In this document: positions 23,250 through 45,800 of the stretch, one piece after another
How the letters are laid out: each line of letters starts with the position of its first letter
Numbering within the stretch: position 1 is the first letter of the stretch
NCBI GenBank assembly: GCA_033026295.1
Contig: CM065176.1
Location: forward strand, 12,441,945 to 12,505,944
DNA length: 64,000 bases
From: Channa striata
Lineage: Eukaryota > Chordata > Actinopteri > Anabantiformes > Channidae
Reading direction: 5' to 3'
Notes under the pieces: model-generated
What the model saw: only the letters and a program-made list of their open reading frames with translations
What the model was told of the DNA's origin: nothing
Database searches by the model: none
Position numbers and translations under genes: made by a program

Positions 23250-23667
23250 TTGCTTTTTACGCATGCGCAGTGTGATGGTGCGAGGAACAGGAAGCGAAAC
23301 ATTTTAGAGTCGGTCGTAGATGCAGCTTTCCACACTCCGCTGCCTTTTTCTGTGAATGATCACCGATTTTGTTCGACCCCTTTCGGGTAGTTGAAACCAA
23401 AGTAGGTTAAACAGCTGTCGTCAAAAAACAGGCCGCTGTGCTAAATAAAAATTTGAGGCGTGAAATTAGGAGTTCGAGTGGCAGATAAGGGCGTGTTTCA
23501 AGCTCAAGTGTTGGAAACAGACTGTCTCCTCCTCCTCCTGCCGCCGCTGCTCCTCACTGCTGGATGCTAGCTCGGTAGCTGTTGCATGTCGTTGCAATCC
23601 TCGTTAAAAGTTGTGTTTTTTAGTGCGTCCGTTTATTTATTTCACACGGAGGTGAGGCAAAGGGAAG
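23250..23667 (+). promoter_or_regulatory. gnai1: gnai1 promoter and 5' leader region
   Basis: G+C and CpG content rise here compared with the A/T-rich upstream DNA. cgcatgcgcagtg at about 23260-23272 fits the NRF1 palindrome, and ggaagcg nearby could bind an ETS factor. There is no TATA box at a clear position. Closer to the start are cctcctcctcctgccgccgc and two upstream ATGs (23564 and 23586). The transcription start was not determined. Confidence 0.45.
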
Positions 23668-32437
<8,770 letters not shown>

Positions 32438-33580
32438 AGGTGCTGTCTGCAGGTTGAGCTGTATCAACAGTCTGTTCTCGTAGTCACATTTTTCTCCTCT
32501 AATCCATGTTTTTTTTTTTTTTTTTCCCCCCCTGCTTAGGCAGCCTGGTGGTCAGCCTGGCAAGTGACTGTAAAGAGTCTGACGGGAGGGAACTTCACGG
32601 GCCCTGCTAAGAATGTCACTTTTAACCTCTTATTAACTTATGTTCATCTCTAAAAATTTTAAAAACTGTGTGTAGAAAAAACATTTTGTGTAAAATATTT
32701 GTACAACTGTCAGTGGTTGGGGATTTCTCAGTTTTTAATACGTGTTTCTTTTACCTTATTTTTCATTTTTATACAAAATGGGGGGCCTTTTCATTTTTTG
32801 TCCATAAATGAACACTTTTTGTGTTTTGTTTGTAGGTGGTTGTGCCTTGCATGCCTTAGTTGCAGTGTTTTCTTTTTATTAACTTAGATGTTAGGTTTAT
32901 TTAGATTTTACCATTCAGCTCTTCCAAGCACCCCCCCAAACTTCATGTTAACTTTTTATTGTTATTTCATTCATTTCATTTTTTCATCATTTTTGCTTCC
33001 TTGTACAAACCAAGCAAGACCAAGTCACTATGTAGACCAGTTCACTCTGACATTCTTTTAGAGCTGTGCGTGTGATTTGCATGTGTGCTGAGAGTGGGAG
33101 ATTTGTTTTGATTGGGGCCGAAAGCCTGCGTGATTTTGTGTGTGTGTGTGTGAGATTGTGAATGGTTGTGCACACAATATTAATCAAAAGGGACTTTATT
33201 CCTCTACTTGTCATCCTCTTTCAAAGTTTTATTTTTCTAAGCGACCAAAAAATTGCTCTCTCTAATTAACGAGTGCACGTTGTTGGTGCACTGCTACAAA
33301 TTGAAACATTCCTACTTGAATCAGGAAGTTAGCAGAAGCTTTGAAGAGGATGCCAATAGTGGCTTTGTAGCAAACTGTAGGACCATATGTAGATCTGTGT
33401 TCAGTGCATAAGACGGTAGACAGGTGGCTCAGTACAAGTGCACTGCTATTGATTATGATCTGTGATGGTTTTAGGTTACATATCCCCCACCTTAGACCCC
33501 AACCGTCTGTTTCCATTGGATGGGGACGTAAGTGGACTAATCCATGATTTTGCTAATAAAAAAAGTTGCTGTGGAGACAC
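32438..33580 (+). other. gnai1: gnai1 3' untranslated region (probable)
   Basis: No gene is seen here. Two bases after the stop, gtgctg is followed by a long T and C tract ending ctgcttag at 32539, so a 100-base intron (32440-32539) may be removed from the 3' UTR. An AATAAA lies at 33555-33560. A short TG run is at 33139-33153. The 3' end is inferred, not shown. Confidence 0.45.
33555..33560 (+). terminator. Candidate polyadenylation signal of gnai1
   Basis: AATAAA about 1.1 kb after the stop codon, followed within 55 bases by a T-rich stretch (33613-33638) that could serve as a downstream element. Other AATAAA sites occur further right, so this may be only one of several. Confidence 0.35.
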
Positions 33581-33599
33581 CATGGCAACTTATGCAACA

Positions 33600-33612
33600 A
33601 ACACCGGTTGTG

Positions 33613-33644
<32 letters not shown>

Positions 33645-36600
33645 TTCCATACAGGAAAGTGTTTGCCTCATTAAAGTTGAAATGATTGTTCCCCTGTATG
33701 CAGAAGTAGAGCAGAAATGGTTTGTCCCATTTATTAACCAGTCTATTTTCATGATTTCTGAATGGGTTTTAGGCTAAAATACCATGTGGATCTGGTTGCT
33801 TTTAAAAATATATTGACTTTTGTCTAAATAATAGCCATGTATCTTCTTACAAAAATTGCATTACAAAATATTGAAAAGCAGTTTAAACAAGTCAAAGTAT
33901 TTACCTACTTGTGTCAAAAATATGTTTTGGTAAATCCTAATCACAATCCCAATTCACAGACTTAGGAGATATTTACCTTTTACACTGTGGGCCAACTTTT
34001 ACGGTCAGCAGCTTCACATAAGGCAGCTGTCTTTGTATTTTGGGAGCAGAAAAGTTTGTAGATCTGAGGATCTAAGATGTTTTTTGCACCATATGACCCA
34101 TGTTGTGAATTTGTAGATTTATAAATGAGCAGGACAAAGAGGCCCCCTCTAGACATTTTAAAAGGGAAATAAAAATGCTCAAATTATAATTTCTCCTCTT
34201 TTGACAAAGATAATAAGCAACTTACAAATTGTTATAATACTTAAAACATGGCAGTATTTTCATTTCAACAGTGAAACTGTGGGCTACTTTGCTGAAAAAG
34301 AGCATTTGTCAGAGCAGATTTATAAACTCCACATCATATAATTTTAAGATGCTTCTCTAGCCAAAAAAATATCGTTCGGGGGGGGGTAATACTTCTGAAA
34401 CTTACTGGAAGCCAAAGAGGGACTTGAAAGAAGGGTTGATATTTGGCATGAGGATTTAATGGCATCTGCAATACATAGTTCCCTCTAGTGGAACCATTGA
34501 GTAACTAATGACCAAAACTGATGCCTGCTTCATGGCCATAAAGGAGAGAACTGGAAATCTAATTGGCAGTTTTAATATATTTAACACAGATTGTTCCTGA
34601 CAAAGATGCATTGGTCTTTACTGTTAACTCTCGATTGGAAACACCCCAAGATTAGGACTAATTAATCCTGAACTAAAATGTGAAAGTGATTTTCCACCAA
34701 GCTGTGCTGATTCAAAGCAATTACTTGGGGCCCAGAATCCTGCTCAGTATTTATATGCGATCAACCATTTAAGGAATTAGTTTAGAGATGGTGACAGGAT
34801 TATTGGAACAACTGTCATGTTTTGTTTAATATATTTTTATTAAACACCAAAATGATGGCAACTAACATCCCCCAAATGGGACACAGCAGTGCCAAGGCCG
34901 ACTTCTGTCTTGCAGACTTACAGTAGCTAAGCCCTCACTGCTCAAGCACAATGACTGGGCATTAGCAGATAGGACACTATTTTTGGGAGGCACTGTGCGA
35001 TTTAACGCTAACTGCATAGTCATTTAGATAATCTCTAAAGCTCCTCTGGGGAGATCAAACAGTATGGATATGAAGCTTCTTCATAACTGAGGTAGTTAAG
35101 GAAAGTGAAGAAGAGGATGATGATGCTAATGATGGTGATCAAAAAGCACATCACTGCAAAGTTCAGCTGACCACAGAGTCAAAGGGAATCCAATCCAAAG
35201 TACGTTCTTCATCGGAAAAACTCTCAAAACACTGTGTCATGTTGGTAAAGATGTTAGGTGTTAAAAAACTATGTCTGTTATTTTTACACAAATGTGTATC
35301 AGAGTTTGATTTGTGCTCTAAAGAAATAGTTCAACAGATTTTTGAAATTTTTGCATTTTTAATTAATAGTATTCTCAGTGTTCATAGTGAACATGAGCCT
35401 CTCACCAGCAGCTAGTTGGTTTAGTTAGCACAACGAGGAAACAATTGAAAGCTGAACTGAAACAGGAACACACAGTTAGCCTTCAGTTACTGGTTTCCCC
35501 CTGTTGTCAGTATTCATATTAGAAGCAGCAGCTTCCTGGTATTGAGCTTCTCATCCAACTTAAGAAAAATAGAAAGAAACATATTTCCCCACTCCTTAGT
35601 CGAACTCGTTAGTGAAAGCTTTCCTTTTTCACACTAAACAGATGTGTAATAATATTAATATCGATATCAATAAACCACTCAGAGAATGTGTGTGTGGATG
35701 TGCATTAGCTCTGTGTTTGGAGGAAAGACCTGCCTCTTTGGGTCCTGAATGCTCCTCTGTGTGGACCTGCTAGTCTCTAACTGTGTCTGCTTGCGTACAG
35801 TGTGTTCTTGGGGCTCTTTCACTGAAAACAGCTGTGTGTTGTGGCTGAGAATGACCCACTGAGAGCCGTGAGACCGAGCCAACACATTGTTGTGGACAGT
35901 GGAGTGATAGGATCTGCTGTAGGTTCATCCTGTCTTGCATATTGCCATGTTATTGTCCTATTGTCTTCAGATACATTGTAACTATGAAACTATCAATTAC
36001 TGCCACTTTAATATGAAGGTATTGAAACAGTTTTTAAAGATTTTACAGCTGATACTAAATTACCTCAAACACATCGTCTGCATGGCTGTACTCTGGTTAT
36101 ATCTGTGATAAACCTTTATCAGCAGACCTATCTATCAATCAGGCTTTAGAGAGGATGTCTGGAGGTTTGGTTTGTAGTCAGTCTTGACTTTCACACAGGT
36201 GTAGTTTGCCATCACAAGTTTCAGTACATAATTAAATCTCATTGTGAGCTTGGAGAAAAAGCCAGCATGGTTTAGTTGCCAAGTCCCTTAAGCCACTCAG
36301 CCTAATTAACTTATTTGCTCTGTGTGTTGAATTTGATTGCGAGTGTGAGTGTGTGTGCATTCGAAACTGATTTTTAACTGCTGCTCCAGAACATAATCTA
36401 TATAATTGTAAAGTTCAAAATGTTTTTTCCAACATTGTCAGTGTCCCACTGGACAGGAGATTATAGTTTATGTGTTTATCCATAGACTGGCAGATCTGGA
36501 TAAAATACTGATGATGAGGACAGAAGGAGTGTGTTCGCCCTGCTGAGAGAGTGTGTGTCTATGCGAAGGTGACCCTACTCCCCCTGTTTTTGTCACGCAA

Positions 36601-39080
36601 TAAAACAACTTGGTGTGCATTTCGTCCCTAGCAGCAAATGCTCAAAGTCAGTGAGGGAAGCAGTGAGCTAAATCCATATAGGCTCTATTGAAATTCCCCT
36701 CTCAGTGCACAGACTGCCTCGTGTTATTGTATTTTTTCCCTTCTGTTGTTGGCAGCGTGCTTTAGGATGCTCATTACATTTTGTCTGTAATGATGATATA
36801 AAGTAATATCATTTCTTTTCTCATTCCTTCGTCCTCCCACTGTACAAAACACAGTCAGAAATATATTTACAGGCAGTCTGAGGAGGTCCAAGTGTCTGCT
36901 TCTCTGGCACAACAATTTATATTTGATTGTTAATAATCTGGTTGAAAGTGAATTTAATGGAGTAGGTGGAGCTGGTCAAACTCACAGCTTTTAGAATAAG
37001 TTAACACCGATAAAGGACAGGTTGGTTTTGAAAATGCATGCCGCATTAACAACAAAGGTGTCAGGAGCTCACATCCTCCTGATGAAACAGGCAGTATGTG
37101 GGGCTACTACTGTACTACTTCAGTATGCTGACAAAAAAAATCTTACAGTGGCAGTGAGTTGCTTGAAGTGACTCCAAATTTAGATGCTCCAGCTCAAAGC
37201 TTCAACAGCTGATGGCTTTTCTGTTTGTTCTTCTATCACAAAGGAAAGTCCAAAATAGTGAAATCCTCTGATCCAGATATAGATAAATGAGCACAGGGCA
37301 AACACGTAGTGCATGATTTATCCTGCCCACAAAAAAAGTACACGGTGCCAGACTTTTATCTAATATGAAGGCAGCGTCAGCCCATTTCACAATTAGAATA
37401 TTTATAACCGTTGATCAACGGGTGTTGGAGTGAAAACCTGCAGACTCTAAGCCCTGCAGAATCGTTTAAGCCTGAGATACTGTATTTTTCAGTCCAGGCT
37501 CCAGAGCTCTTGAAGCTGAAGCTGCAGTTCTGACTTCCACCAGCAGAGGCACAGTGAAAGCAAAGCAGGGATTCATCTCCCCTCAGAGTCTGTAATCTAC
37601 TAATCCAGTCAGTTTTCTGGATTATACCAGTACTCTTTAATCTTCATCTTTAAAATCATATAGTCTGGTTCATCATCTGCTAAGAATTACTGTCAAAACA
37701 TGATCTGTAAGCAGAACTACAGTATGACCTAAATGCCAAGACACTGGAGTAAGTAAACTGACACTCCAAGTGAATCTCCTGCTCCCCATGGATTATTTAC
37801 TGGCTGTAAAACGCAGAGACGGTTGTGTGTAGTGCTGTGATTTTGTAGGGAGGAAAGTCATTTTACAGAAGCACATGCATGTCCTGAAAAAACACACACA
37901 CACACAGGCTGAGTGCAATAGGGACTGTCATCCTCAGTAGATCTGGAGGAGCAACTTTTGACTTTTCTGTTAAATATTGAATGTAACTTTACTTCCCCCG
38001 CTGTGGAAACCCATGCATCTATTAAAAAGTAATGACAACAAACGGGCTTGTCATTCTCAGTCATCTTAGCAATTATGGAGCCAAATGGCAACCGGCTTCA
38101 AGAGGGTTTTAAAAATTTTAAAAGATTTTGAAACCAGAAGTATGCATGCTAAATGTCGCTTCTTTCACATTACAATGACAACAGCAGCAAAACCATGTGC
38201 TATTTTACAGCCTCTTATTGTAGTACAGTAAGGCCATCAGGAGGGTTTGGGACTGAAATGTACTAAGCGCTATATATTGTGCAGCCGTGATTCAGCACCT
38301 CATGTATGTTTTTATTGCCTGAATAAAAATTGAAGTAATGTCCCCTGTATTGCAGCAAGCCACAGAAACAGGCTATAGAAGGCGGGGTGGTGGACTTATG
38401 TGGCACATCTGATTTTCATCTTTCATCAGAGACCCTTCACTTTATCACCAACCACTAACCACAGTCTTTCCCAAGTCTAGCCATGTGTTGGTTTATTTAT
38501 ATAAACCATAGTTTGACATATTAATGATCTCTCCCGCTACTTGACCAGGGCGACTCCTGAGGTTGCAGAAAGAAGCAGGAATTCTTTAAAGATACTTTTT
38601 GACACAAACCCTGACTTTTGACAACCATCTGATATCAAAATATCTTGATATTGAATTGATAAATTGTTGAAAGCAATATTTCCTGAATTACATAGGTCTA
38701 TATATTCTGTAGGCACTGAGCAAAAATGAATTAGGAAAAAATGCATCACATAACAAAACTGAACTACAAAAGGCTTTGAAAGTGGACCTGCAGCAAGATG
38801 GTCTAAGACCAGGTGGTGACTGCTGCAGTGTTGCCTTTAGACTTCCGTGTGTGTCTGTGTGTGTTGGACTTACAAACACACTTTGAATGACGTGGCCACC
38901 ACCAGGGCCACTCGGTGAGGCCCCTGTGTTCCCGGGGCCCAAAGGCATTTCCCATGAAGCCCTGTGGTAAACTACTTTTGATTATATACAAATCTGTCTT
39001 GTCTTTCGAATGGTCGGTATCTCTTTAAAATGATTTTTCCTACACGAGTTTTTTACTTTAGTTCCCAGGTGGATCGTGTC
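33600..39080. other. Intergenic region between gnai1 and magi2
   Basis: About 5.5 kb with no recognised gene on either strand. Contents include a T run at 33613-33638, a run of nine G near 34378, and a short CA run near 37892. Some of it may be extended gnai1 3' UTR or upstream magi2 regulatory DNA. Confidence 0.55.
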
Positions 39081-39531
39081 TGTGAAATGTAAAGCGATGC
39101 TCCTCCGACATGTCACCGCTCGTGTGTGATCACAGGGCGCCGGAGGAAGCGCCCCCGGCAGTGTAGCGGGAGTGAAGCGCCTCCTGTGTTAGCTCCCCTC
39201 CTCTCCATCCTTCTACGCCGAACCAGAACCATTCATCTCTCCCCTCCTTCAGGCTTCACATCCGGGTCATCCGCCACTATCTGTCTCTTGCGTCTGTGTG
39301 TCTGACAGAGTAAAGAATTATTTCAGCCGCCGCCGCCGCCGCCGCCGCGCTGTACTGCAGCCTTCTGCCCGACTGCGCAGCTCGCCGAGCGGACACTGCG
39401 CCTGGCGTGCACCGCCGATGATGGAGCCGCGGGCGCTGTGAAGCCGCAGCCGGTCGCACAAAGGCGAAAGGCATGAGACGGTAGGAGGCTGTTGTGTGGG
39501 CCAGCCCGTGGAAATCAACTCGCCCTAAACC
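39080..39531 (+). promoter_or_regulatory. magi2: magi2 CpG-rich promoter and 5' leader
   Basis: G+C and CpG rise sharply from about 39100 into exon 1, typical of a CpG-island promoter. The leader carries seven perfect GCC units at 39326-39346 and two very short upstream open frames, 39418-39441 and 39473-39484, that end before the main start. No TATA box was seen. The start of transcription is not determined. Confidence 0.6.
39326..39349 (+). repeat. GCC trinucleotide repeat in magi2 leader
   Basis: Seven perfect GCC units followed by GCG, about 190 bases upstream of the magi2 start codon, probably transcribed as 5' UTR. Confidence 0.9.
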
Positions 39532-39829
39532 ATGTCGAAGAGCCTGAAGAAGAAAAACCACTGGACCAACAAAGTCCACGAAGCGGTGATCACCCGGGGG
39601 AAGGAAGGGGAGCTGGGCTTCGAGCTGAAGGGGGGCGCGGAAAACGGCCAGTTCCCGTACTTCGGCGAAGTGAAGCAGGGGAAGGGACTGATCCAAAGCG
39701 GCAAACTGGCCCAGGATGAGCTGCTGCTGGAGGTCAACGACATGCCAGTGGCCGGGCTCACCACCCGAGACGTGCTGGCCGTGATTAAACACTGCAAAGA
39801 CCCGGTCCGCCTCAAGTGTGTCAAGCAAG
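39532..39829 (+). CDS. magi2: magi2 coding exon 1 (first PDZ domain)
   Basis: 99 codons plus one base, very G/C-rich, ending RLKCVKQ. The donor is gtgaga. A long antisense open frame across it is a shadow. Confidence 0.95.
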
Positions 39830-39844
39830 GTGAGATCCGCCGAG

Positions 39845-39879
<35 letters not shown>

Positions 39880-42800
39880 CGGGCTGCTCTGATTAACATG
39901 TCATCTGTGCAGTCATCTGTCAGTCTGCACCGAGCACACACACCGTGTGTTTAGGTGGACAATGCACAAACCGAAGCCCAGGCCTGTTTGTCGGCGGACC
40001 GTGATTACGAGCCGTAATGATGGGTCCAGTCCGCCAGGATCAGCACCAGACTGTAATGATTCTGTCACAGCCGCCGTTTGTTTATCACGGTGTCGCTGGT
40101 CCGATGCCACAGCCTGGAGGGGGGCGTGTCCGTTTAGGCGTGATGCCCCAGCCTGCGGTTGTCTCCTTAGTTTTGGTCGAGGACCAGGATGGTTTCACCC
40201 AACAGGCCCGTGGATCCGTGGATCAAATGTTTTTTTTTTTTTTTTTGCATTGCTGCTGCACAGTCTGAGCTGCAGACAGTCAGGCTTCACACAGGAACAC
40301 ACCGAGTCTGCAGGCTGCCAGTCCACAAACCAGGATCCCTGTGCAGCCTAATTACCGTGGAGGCCCTTTCACATTGATTAGCTGAGTGTTACAGGACATA
40401 GGCTCACACACATTTTGTTCATGAAATGTCGCTGAGTTCAGAAAGGGAGAAAATGACTGTGCAGGGTCTCTTGCAGTCATAGTTGGAGAAGCTTTGGAGT
40501 GTTTTGTTATTGTCAGCCTGTGCGGTGTTTGCTGTAATTATTGTGGCCTCTGAAGATGGAGGCGTGTTGTAATGCCTCTGAGCACAGCAGTAGATTTGTG
40601 GCAACCGTGTTGACTGACTGACCTTCTTCTGTCAGCCGGCGTAAAAGCAGACCGGGTCTGTGTGAGACTAGAACATTGGATTGAAGGAGCAGCAGAGGAG
40701 TTATTTTCACACCCTCTGAGGCTCACTTGAAGTCCCAGTAAGTGGCTAAAAGTGCTGCATTCTCAGCCATGAAATGAACATTACATGGATTTGTTTCTGG
40801 GACATCAGTAAAGCAACAAATCAAACCAGTTTTTTTTTTCAAAAAATTTGCACTTTGCAGAGTTCACTCTTCACATATCCTCAGTTGACTGCTGCCTGCT
40901 CCAGCTCAGTGTTTCCGTGGGTTGCGTCAATGTGATTGATTATTGAGTGAGAGCTGCTGACGGAGTACGGTCTTGTGATGTGCAAGGGGTTAAATGCTAA
41001 TGTGCAAATATTTCAGACAGGTCTATTCTCTCCCGTCCTCTCTCTCTGTCTTATCCATTTAAACATGAGTCTGTGTGTTTATTAAACCTCACACTGTTCC
41101 ACAGCAGAATGTGGGTTTTTTTTTTTTTTTACGAAGAACGTCCTTCAATCCTCTGCTGTTTGTGCACAGCTTGTGTTCCCCTTCGCTACATATTTTTTGT
41201 TCCCGTCCCCTCTGTCTCTCCCTCTTGGCTGTCATATTACTATTTGACTTCCATCCAGTGGAGAGTGCAGTGTATTTATGGTAGTGTGCTTTCAGACAGC
41301 TGCTGACACACTCACGGCCCACTGAGGAATCGTCTAGTAGCAGGCCAGTAGCCTGGCTCATCCAAATCAGAAATGGATGTCCTCACTGGGTGCACAATCA
41401 TGTCTGACTGCCCATGCGGACATGCACACACTTACACACTTTAACAAGCTATTTTCATTCAGGTAGAAGGTAGAAGCCCCCTTCTGTCCCTTAAGGGACT
41501 ACAACAGGGCAGCAGTGAGGCCTGATGGACCTCTAGAGCGAGGTCACAGCCTGACTCTGCCCCGACTTGTTCCATCTAATCTGATCACAAATTTCAGGAA
41601 ACGCACTGCTCACAGGCATGTGGGCACATATCCAGATAGATAGTCCTTGACATTGCTTCGCAAATACGGGAATATATTTTTTTTTTTGCACCTTTCACTG
41701 GAAGAAACATGTTTTGTTTGTGGTTCTGCTGCATTCTCAACCTAGTTCTGAGCCAGTTTATAGACTGAGTCACGAACACAGACTGTATCACTTTTGCAGG
41801 TCCTGTGTTGGCAGGTTTTCTTGCACGTCACAACGTGCAGGTGTGAGATGTGTATCAAGCCACCCTCTACCTATATCTATAGCCTGCCGTAATGTTGAAT
41901 TAGCTATTATACCAACTATTCAATCAACCAATCACCGAACATTTTTTGTTTTGCAGCAAAATACCTTAATTTGCCCGGAAAGAAATGTGATTCAAGTATG
42001 TTTCTCAAGAGGGTTATTATTTATTCTCCTGCTGTGTGTGTGTTTAAGTGCTTCAAGTGTCTCAGTTCTGTCATATTAATGAATGTGCTGTAAATGAATC
42101 TCTTAATAGAAAGGGAAAAAAAAATGAGAGCAATCTTCACTAGATAATCCAAAGGAAAAAGATTCCAACAATAATTGCAATATCTCTCTGCAACCTTTAC
42201 AATGAGCATTTTTTTCATTTTTAAATGAATGAAAGCCTTTTAAATGCCCTTTTCCTAGAAGACATTTTGACATGTCACAGTAAGCAGATGTGTAAGTAAT
42301 AAAACAATGATCATTGAATTCGATGCTTCTTCAGTTTGGGTTTGTGACGACTCACTCACACTGTCGGGATTCACTGGGACACTTGTACAAAGCCACTGAT
42401 TATGTCCCTGGTAAAACCTGTTCCCACTATGACAAGTCAAAATGTCTGCGGTGACACAGCCCCCTATCGTCTCCCATTAGTATAATCAAAAATGTGTTCG
42501 ACCTACACACTCCATTGGAACTTTTCCCTAGGATCAATAAAGGTTTTTTGAATCTTGAAAATTTTTGGTTTTTAAATCAAATTAAACTCCAATTACATTT
42601 GCACTTAAAATAAAAATGTAAAATATGCTTTATGTAGAATGACTTATTGGCTACGTCTATCTGTATGTAATTAGCTGATAAACATCCCTCATCTGTGTTC
42701 GTCAGCACCAAGCAGGTATGATGTGTAAATGTTGGGAGAGGTGTTAGAACAGTATGGAGAGGAGAGACGTGTGAATGAGTGTGTCTGTGAGCGAGAGAGC

Positions 42801-45800
42801 AAGCGAAAAAGAGAGGTGGAGTTTTATTAGAGGAGTATGGTGAAGGTGTTAGAATACACACTTTGGGAAACAGAGAAAATGCCATCTTGTGTTTTTTTCA
42901 CAGTCTGGCAGATTCATTTTCTAAATTGTTTCTATAATTATGTCTTTGTTGTGGGATTTGTCTTTGACTTGATTTGACATTCCCCAAATAAGCAACATGG
43001 GTACAGATTTCAGTTTATAGAAAATCATTTTCACAATATTGTTTGATTTTTTCAAATACAGTTCAGTGGTGCAGTTTTCCTGTTTAAGTTTTGGAAAAAA
43101 AGAAAAACCTTTACAGAAAAAAACTTTTTAAATATTATATATATCCTCCTGTAAGTAGCCCACCTCTCTTGTATTTTAATTTCCATTAATCTCTTGTCAT
43201 AAATAGCTGTGGACAGGATAAGTGATGATAATAATAATAATGTCAGCTATTTTTAGAGGTTTATTTCATTATTCAGATTCTATTAGGGCCATCATTCCAG
43301 GCTCAATCCACAACAAATGCAGCTTCAATTTACATAACAACAAACGGAATATCAGAAATCAGTTTTGTCCCACACTTGAAGGCACTTAGCAGTGGCACAC
43401 TACAAATACTTCACTGCTTGGTGATCTTTATTATTTAAAAATGTAACTTTATGCTTTAAAAATATGGTTTTGCTTTTCTATTTTCTGAGGAAAAACATGA
43501 TAGATTAATAAGGTAAACATGGCCTTTAACACCTAAGTGGACCACAGCCACCCTCTGTCTATGCAGTAGCTCTTGGCCACAGCGTATATAGGACCAGGAG
43601 ATGTTTACTAATGAAACTGTAAACAGGATTATAGCACAAAAATGAAACAACTTTATCTTAAAATATATGGTCAAATTGTCTTTCAAACTGTAACTTTTTA
43701 TCCCTTTAGCTTTGTAAAATCGACCAGTTGTCTCTAATAATCAGGTGTAGTACCAGCTCCAGTGGCTGTAGCTGCACCAAACTTTCATGCATGCAGTTTA
43801 ATTTAATACCAGTGGAAGATTCATCAGAGAAATATTTATTACCAGTGGGAAAACAGGCTCTCCGATTCCGTGTTACTCACTAAAATGATGAGACTTGTAG
43901 ATTTTGCCATCAAAGTAAACTGAAACTAATGCCAAACCTTGCAAAATGCCAGAACTGTCTCTTAAAAAAACTAAATCCATTTTCTTAAATATGTACCTGA
44001 CTATGTATATGACTATGCACATGATACAATGCTAAGATGCCTATCATTAATATACTATTTACTGATATTTTTTTTCCCTTGTGTTACCCATGTGTTCAAA
44101 CTGAATTTTTTTAAAATGTTTTAATACAACACAAATGCAAGTTTTGGCAGTACTAGCTAGAGTGTAAACCTCTAGATGAGGTGCAGGGAAACAGTATTAC
44201 CCAGTTCTACTGACTGACGGTCCCAGTTTGTTTGTAACCCCACTCAGTTTTGCAGTTGGCTGTGTACAGGCCCCTGTGCTTTAAAAATACGCTTTATTAC
44301 TCTGCAATGCTAAGTTGCAACCCAAGCAGATAAATACACAGTTTAAATTCCACACATTTTTCGTGTGTCTTTGGTTTTGGAAAATCGTTCTTCTGTAAAT
44401 TTCAAGTGTCTAGTATCTGCTTTGAGCGTTGCTTTAAGTTGTCAACTTTTCTGACTCGCCTGTCCAAGTCCTGCTCTTCCTCTCAGTGTGGGTACAGTAT
44501 GGAGGGACAGATGGAGCAGAGGGAGAGACGGCGACCTTCTTCTGCTCTCTTGGCGCTTTGTTGATGAGAAGCTTGAAGAATCAGTGCATAACATCCTGTC
44601 TGCTCTGTTGGTATTAATAACTCACGAGGAGTTAAGTTCTGTCAGGGGCAGAGGATGATTTTATTGAGGCTAGAATCTGCTGGAGCTCAGCTCAAAGGAT
44701 CAAACTCAAGCTCAGCCGCCAATGGCCAAATATCTAACTGGTCCAGTTAAGTGAATTAGGTCAGTGTAATTGTCCTCACCATGGACACACTGCACGGGAC
44801 AATGTGCGTCCCTGCTGCTGCAGGTGATGTGAATGTTGACAGATATGGTAAAATGTTGTAAAACGTGGCTGAAAGGAGGTTTTGTCGAAAAATTTTAGCT
44901 TTTACATCTGATCCTTCAGTCATGAAAGAGCTGTTGATGTGATGGATCACCATGGTGATGTGGCTGTACTGTACGGTGCAGAGTGTGAGGTCGTATTTTG
45001 AGCCTGTGCTTCACACAAGTGGGATGTTGGAACTTAAAGCAGTTCATCTGGCTTCGATAAAACATGTTCCTGATTTTTCTTTTCACGATTTTTAAGATTG
45101 TAGACAGAGGGTGTGGGTGGTTTTGTTGTGTTGAGGAAAGATAAGAAAATAAATGCAAAGGTGGGCACGCATATCACTGCAATAAGAAACAAGAAAAGTT
45201 ATCAATAAGATATAAAAATGGTTACATAGAATAGAGATTTTAGTACAAATGTACAAATATACATTTGTATATATGTTTGTTTCCGTAACTTTTCTTTCTC
45301 TTTTTCCTTCTCGTATTTACATATAAATCCAATAATTGAAAATTATTTGAGCTTCTAATCATATTTATATTATTGATTTCCTGTCAATTTATTCAACTCT
45401 GGAAATTATTAAAGTTAGAGAAGTTAGAAATGAAAGGCACACTTATCTTAATGTGAATTTTAGAGAAACCATTTTTATTTATGTGTATTTGAGTTTATTA
45501 GTATTTACACCTCTGGCCACTTGGTGGAGCATTCTTATCTTGTGGAAATTTATAGAGATTCTATTTTAGGCACTGAGCTGTAATAAATCTGACTCTTACT
45601 GATGGACAAACATATTATTAGCTGCACTGTATCTTGCACAGCAGCAGCTCCTCAGGGCTGTTTTAGCAGTGGTGGAGAAAAAATTCTGATTATAAAAATA
45701 TCCCACTACAAATACAAACAGTGCATTTAAAGGTTTACATTAGAGCGTGTATGCTTATACTTATCAGAAGCTCAAAAATATCCCTTATTATTTTATATAG

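Larger units (their letters stand above)
9288..23250. other. Intergenic region between chrm2 and gnai1 (head to head)
   Basis: About 14 kb upstream of both genes, mostly A/T-rich. No coding exon was recognised on either strand. Identified contents are two Tc1 relics, two tRNA-derived SINEs, a TG microsatellite and a diverged direct repeat. Non-coding 5' exons of chrm2 may lie here but were not resolved. Confidence 0.6.

Noticed and set aside
39277..39828. 183-codon open frame on the minus strand across the magi2 CpG island
   Set aside because: It is the shadow of magi2 exon 1 and its G/C-rich leader; the plus-strand frame matches MAGI2 and explains the openness.
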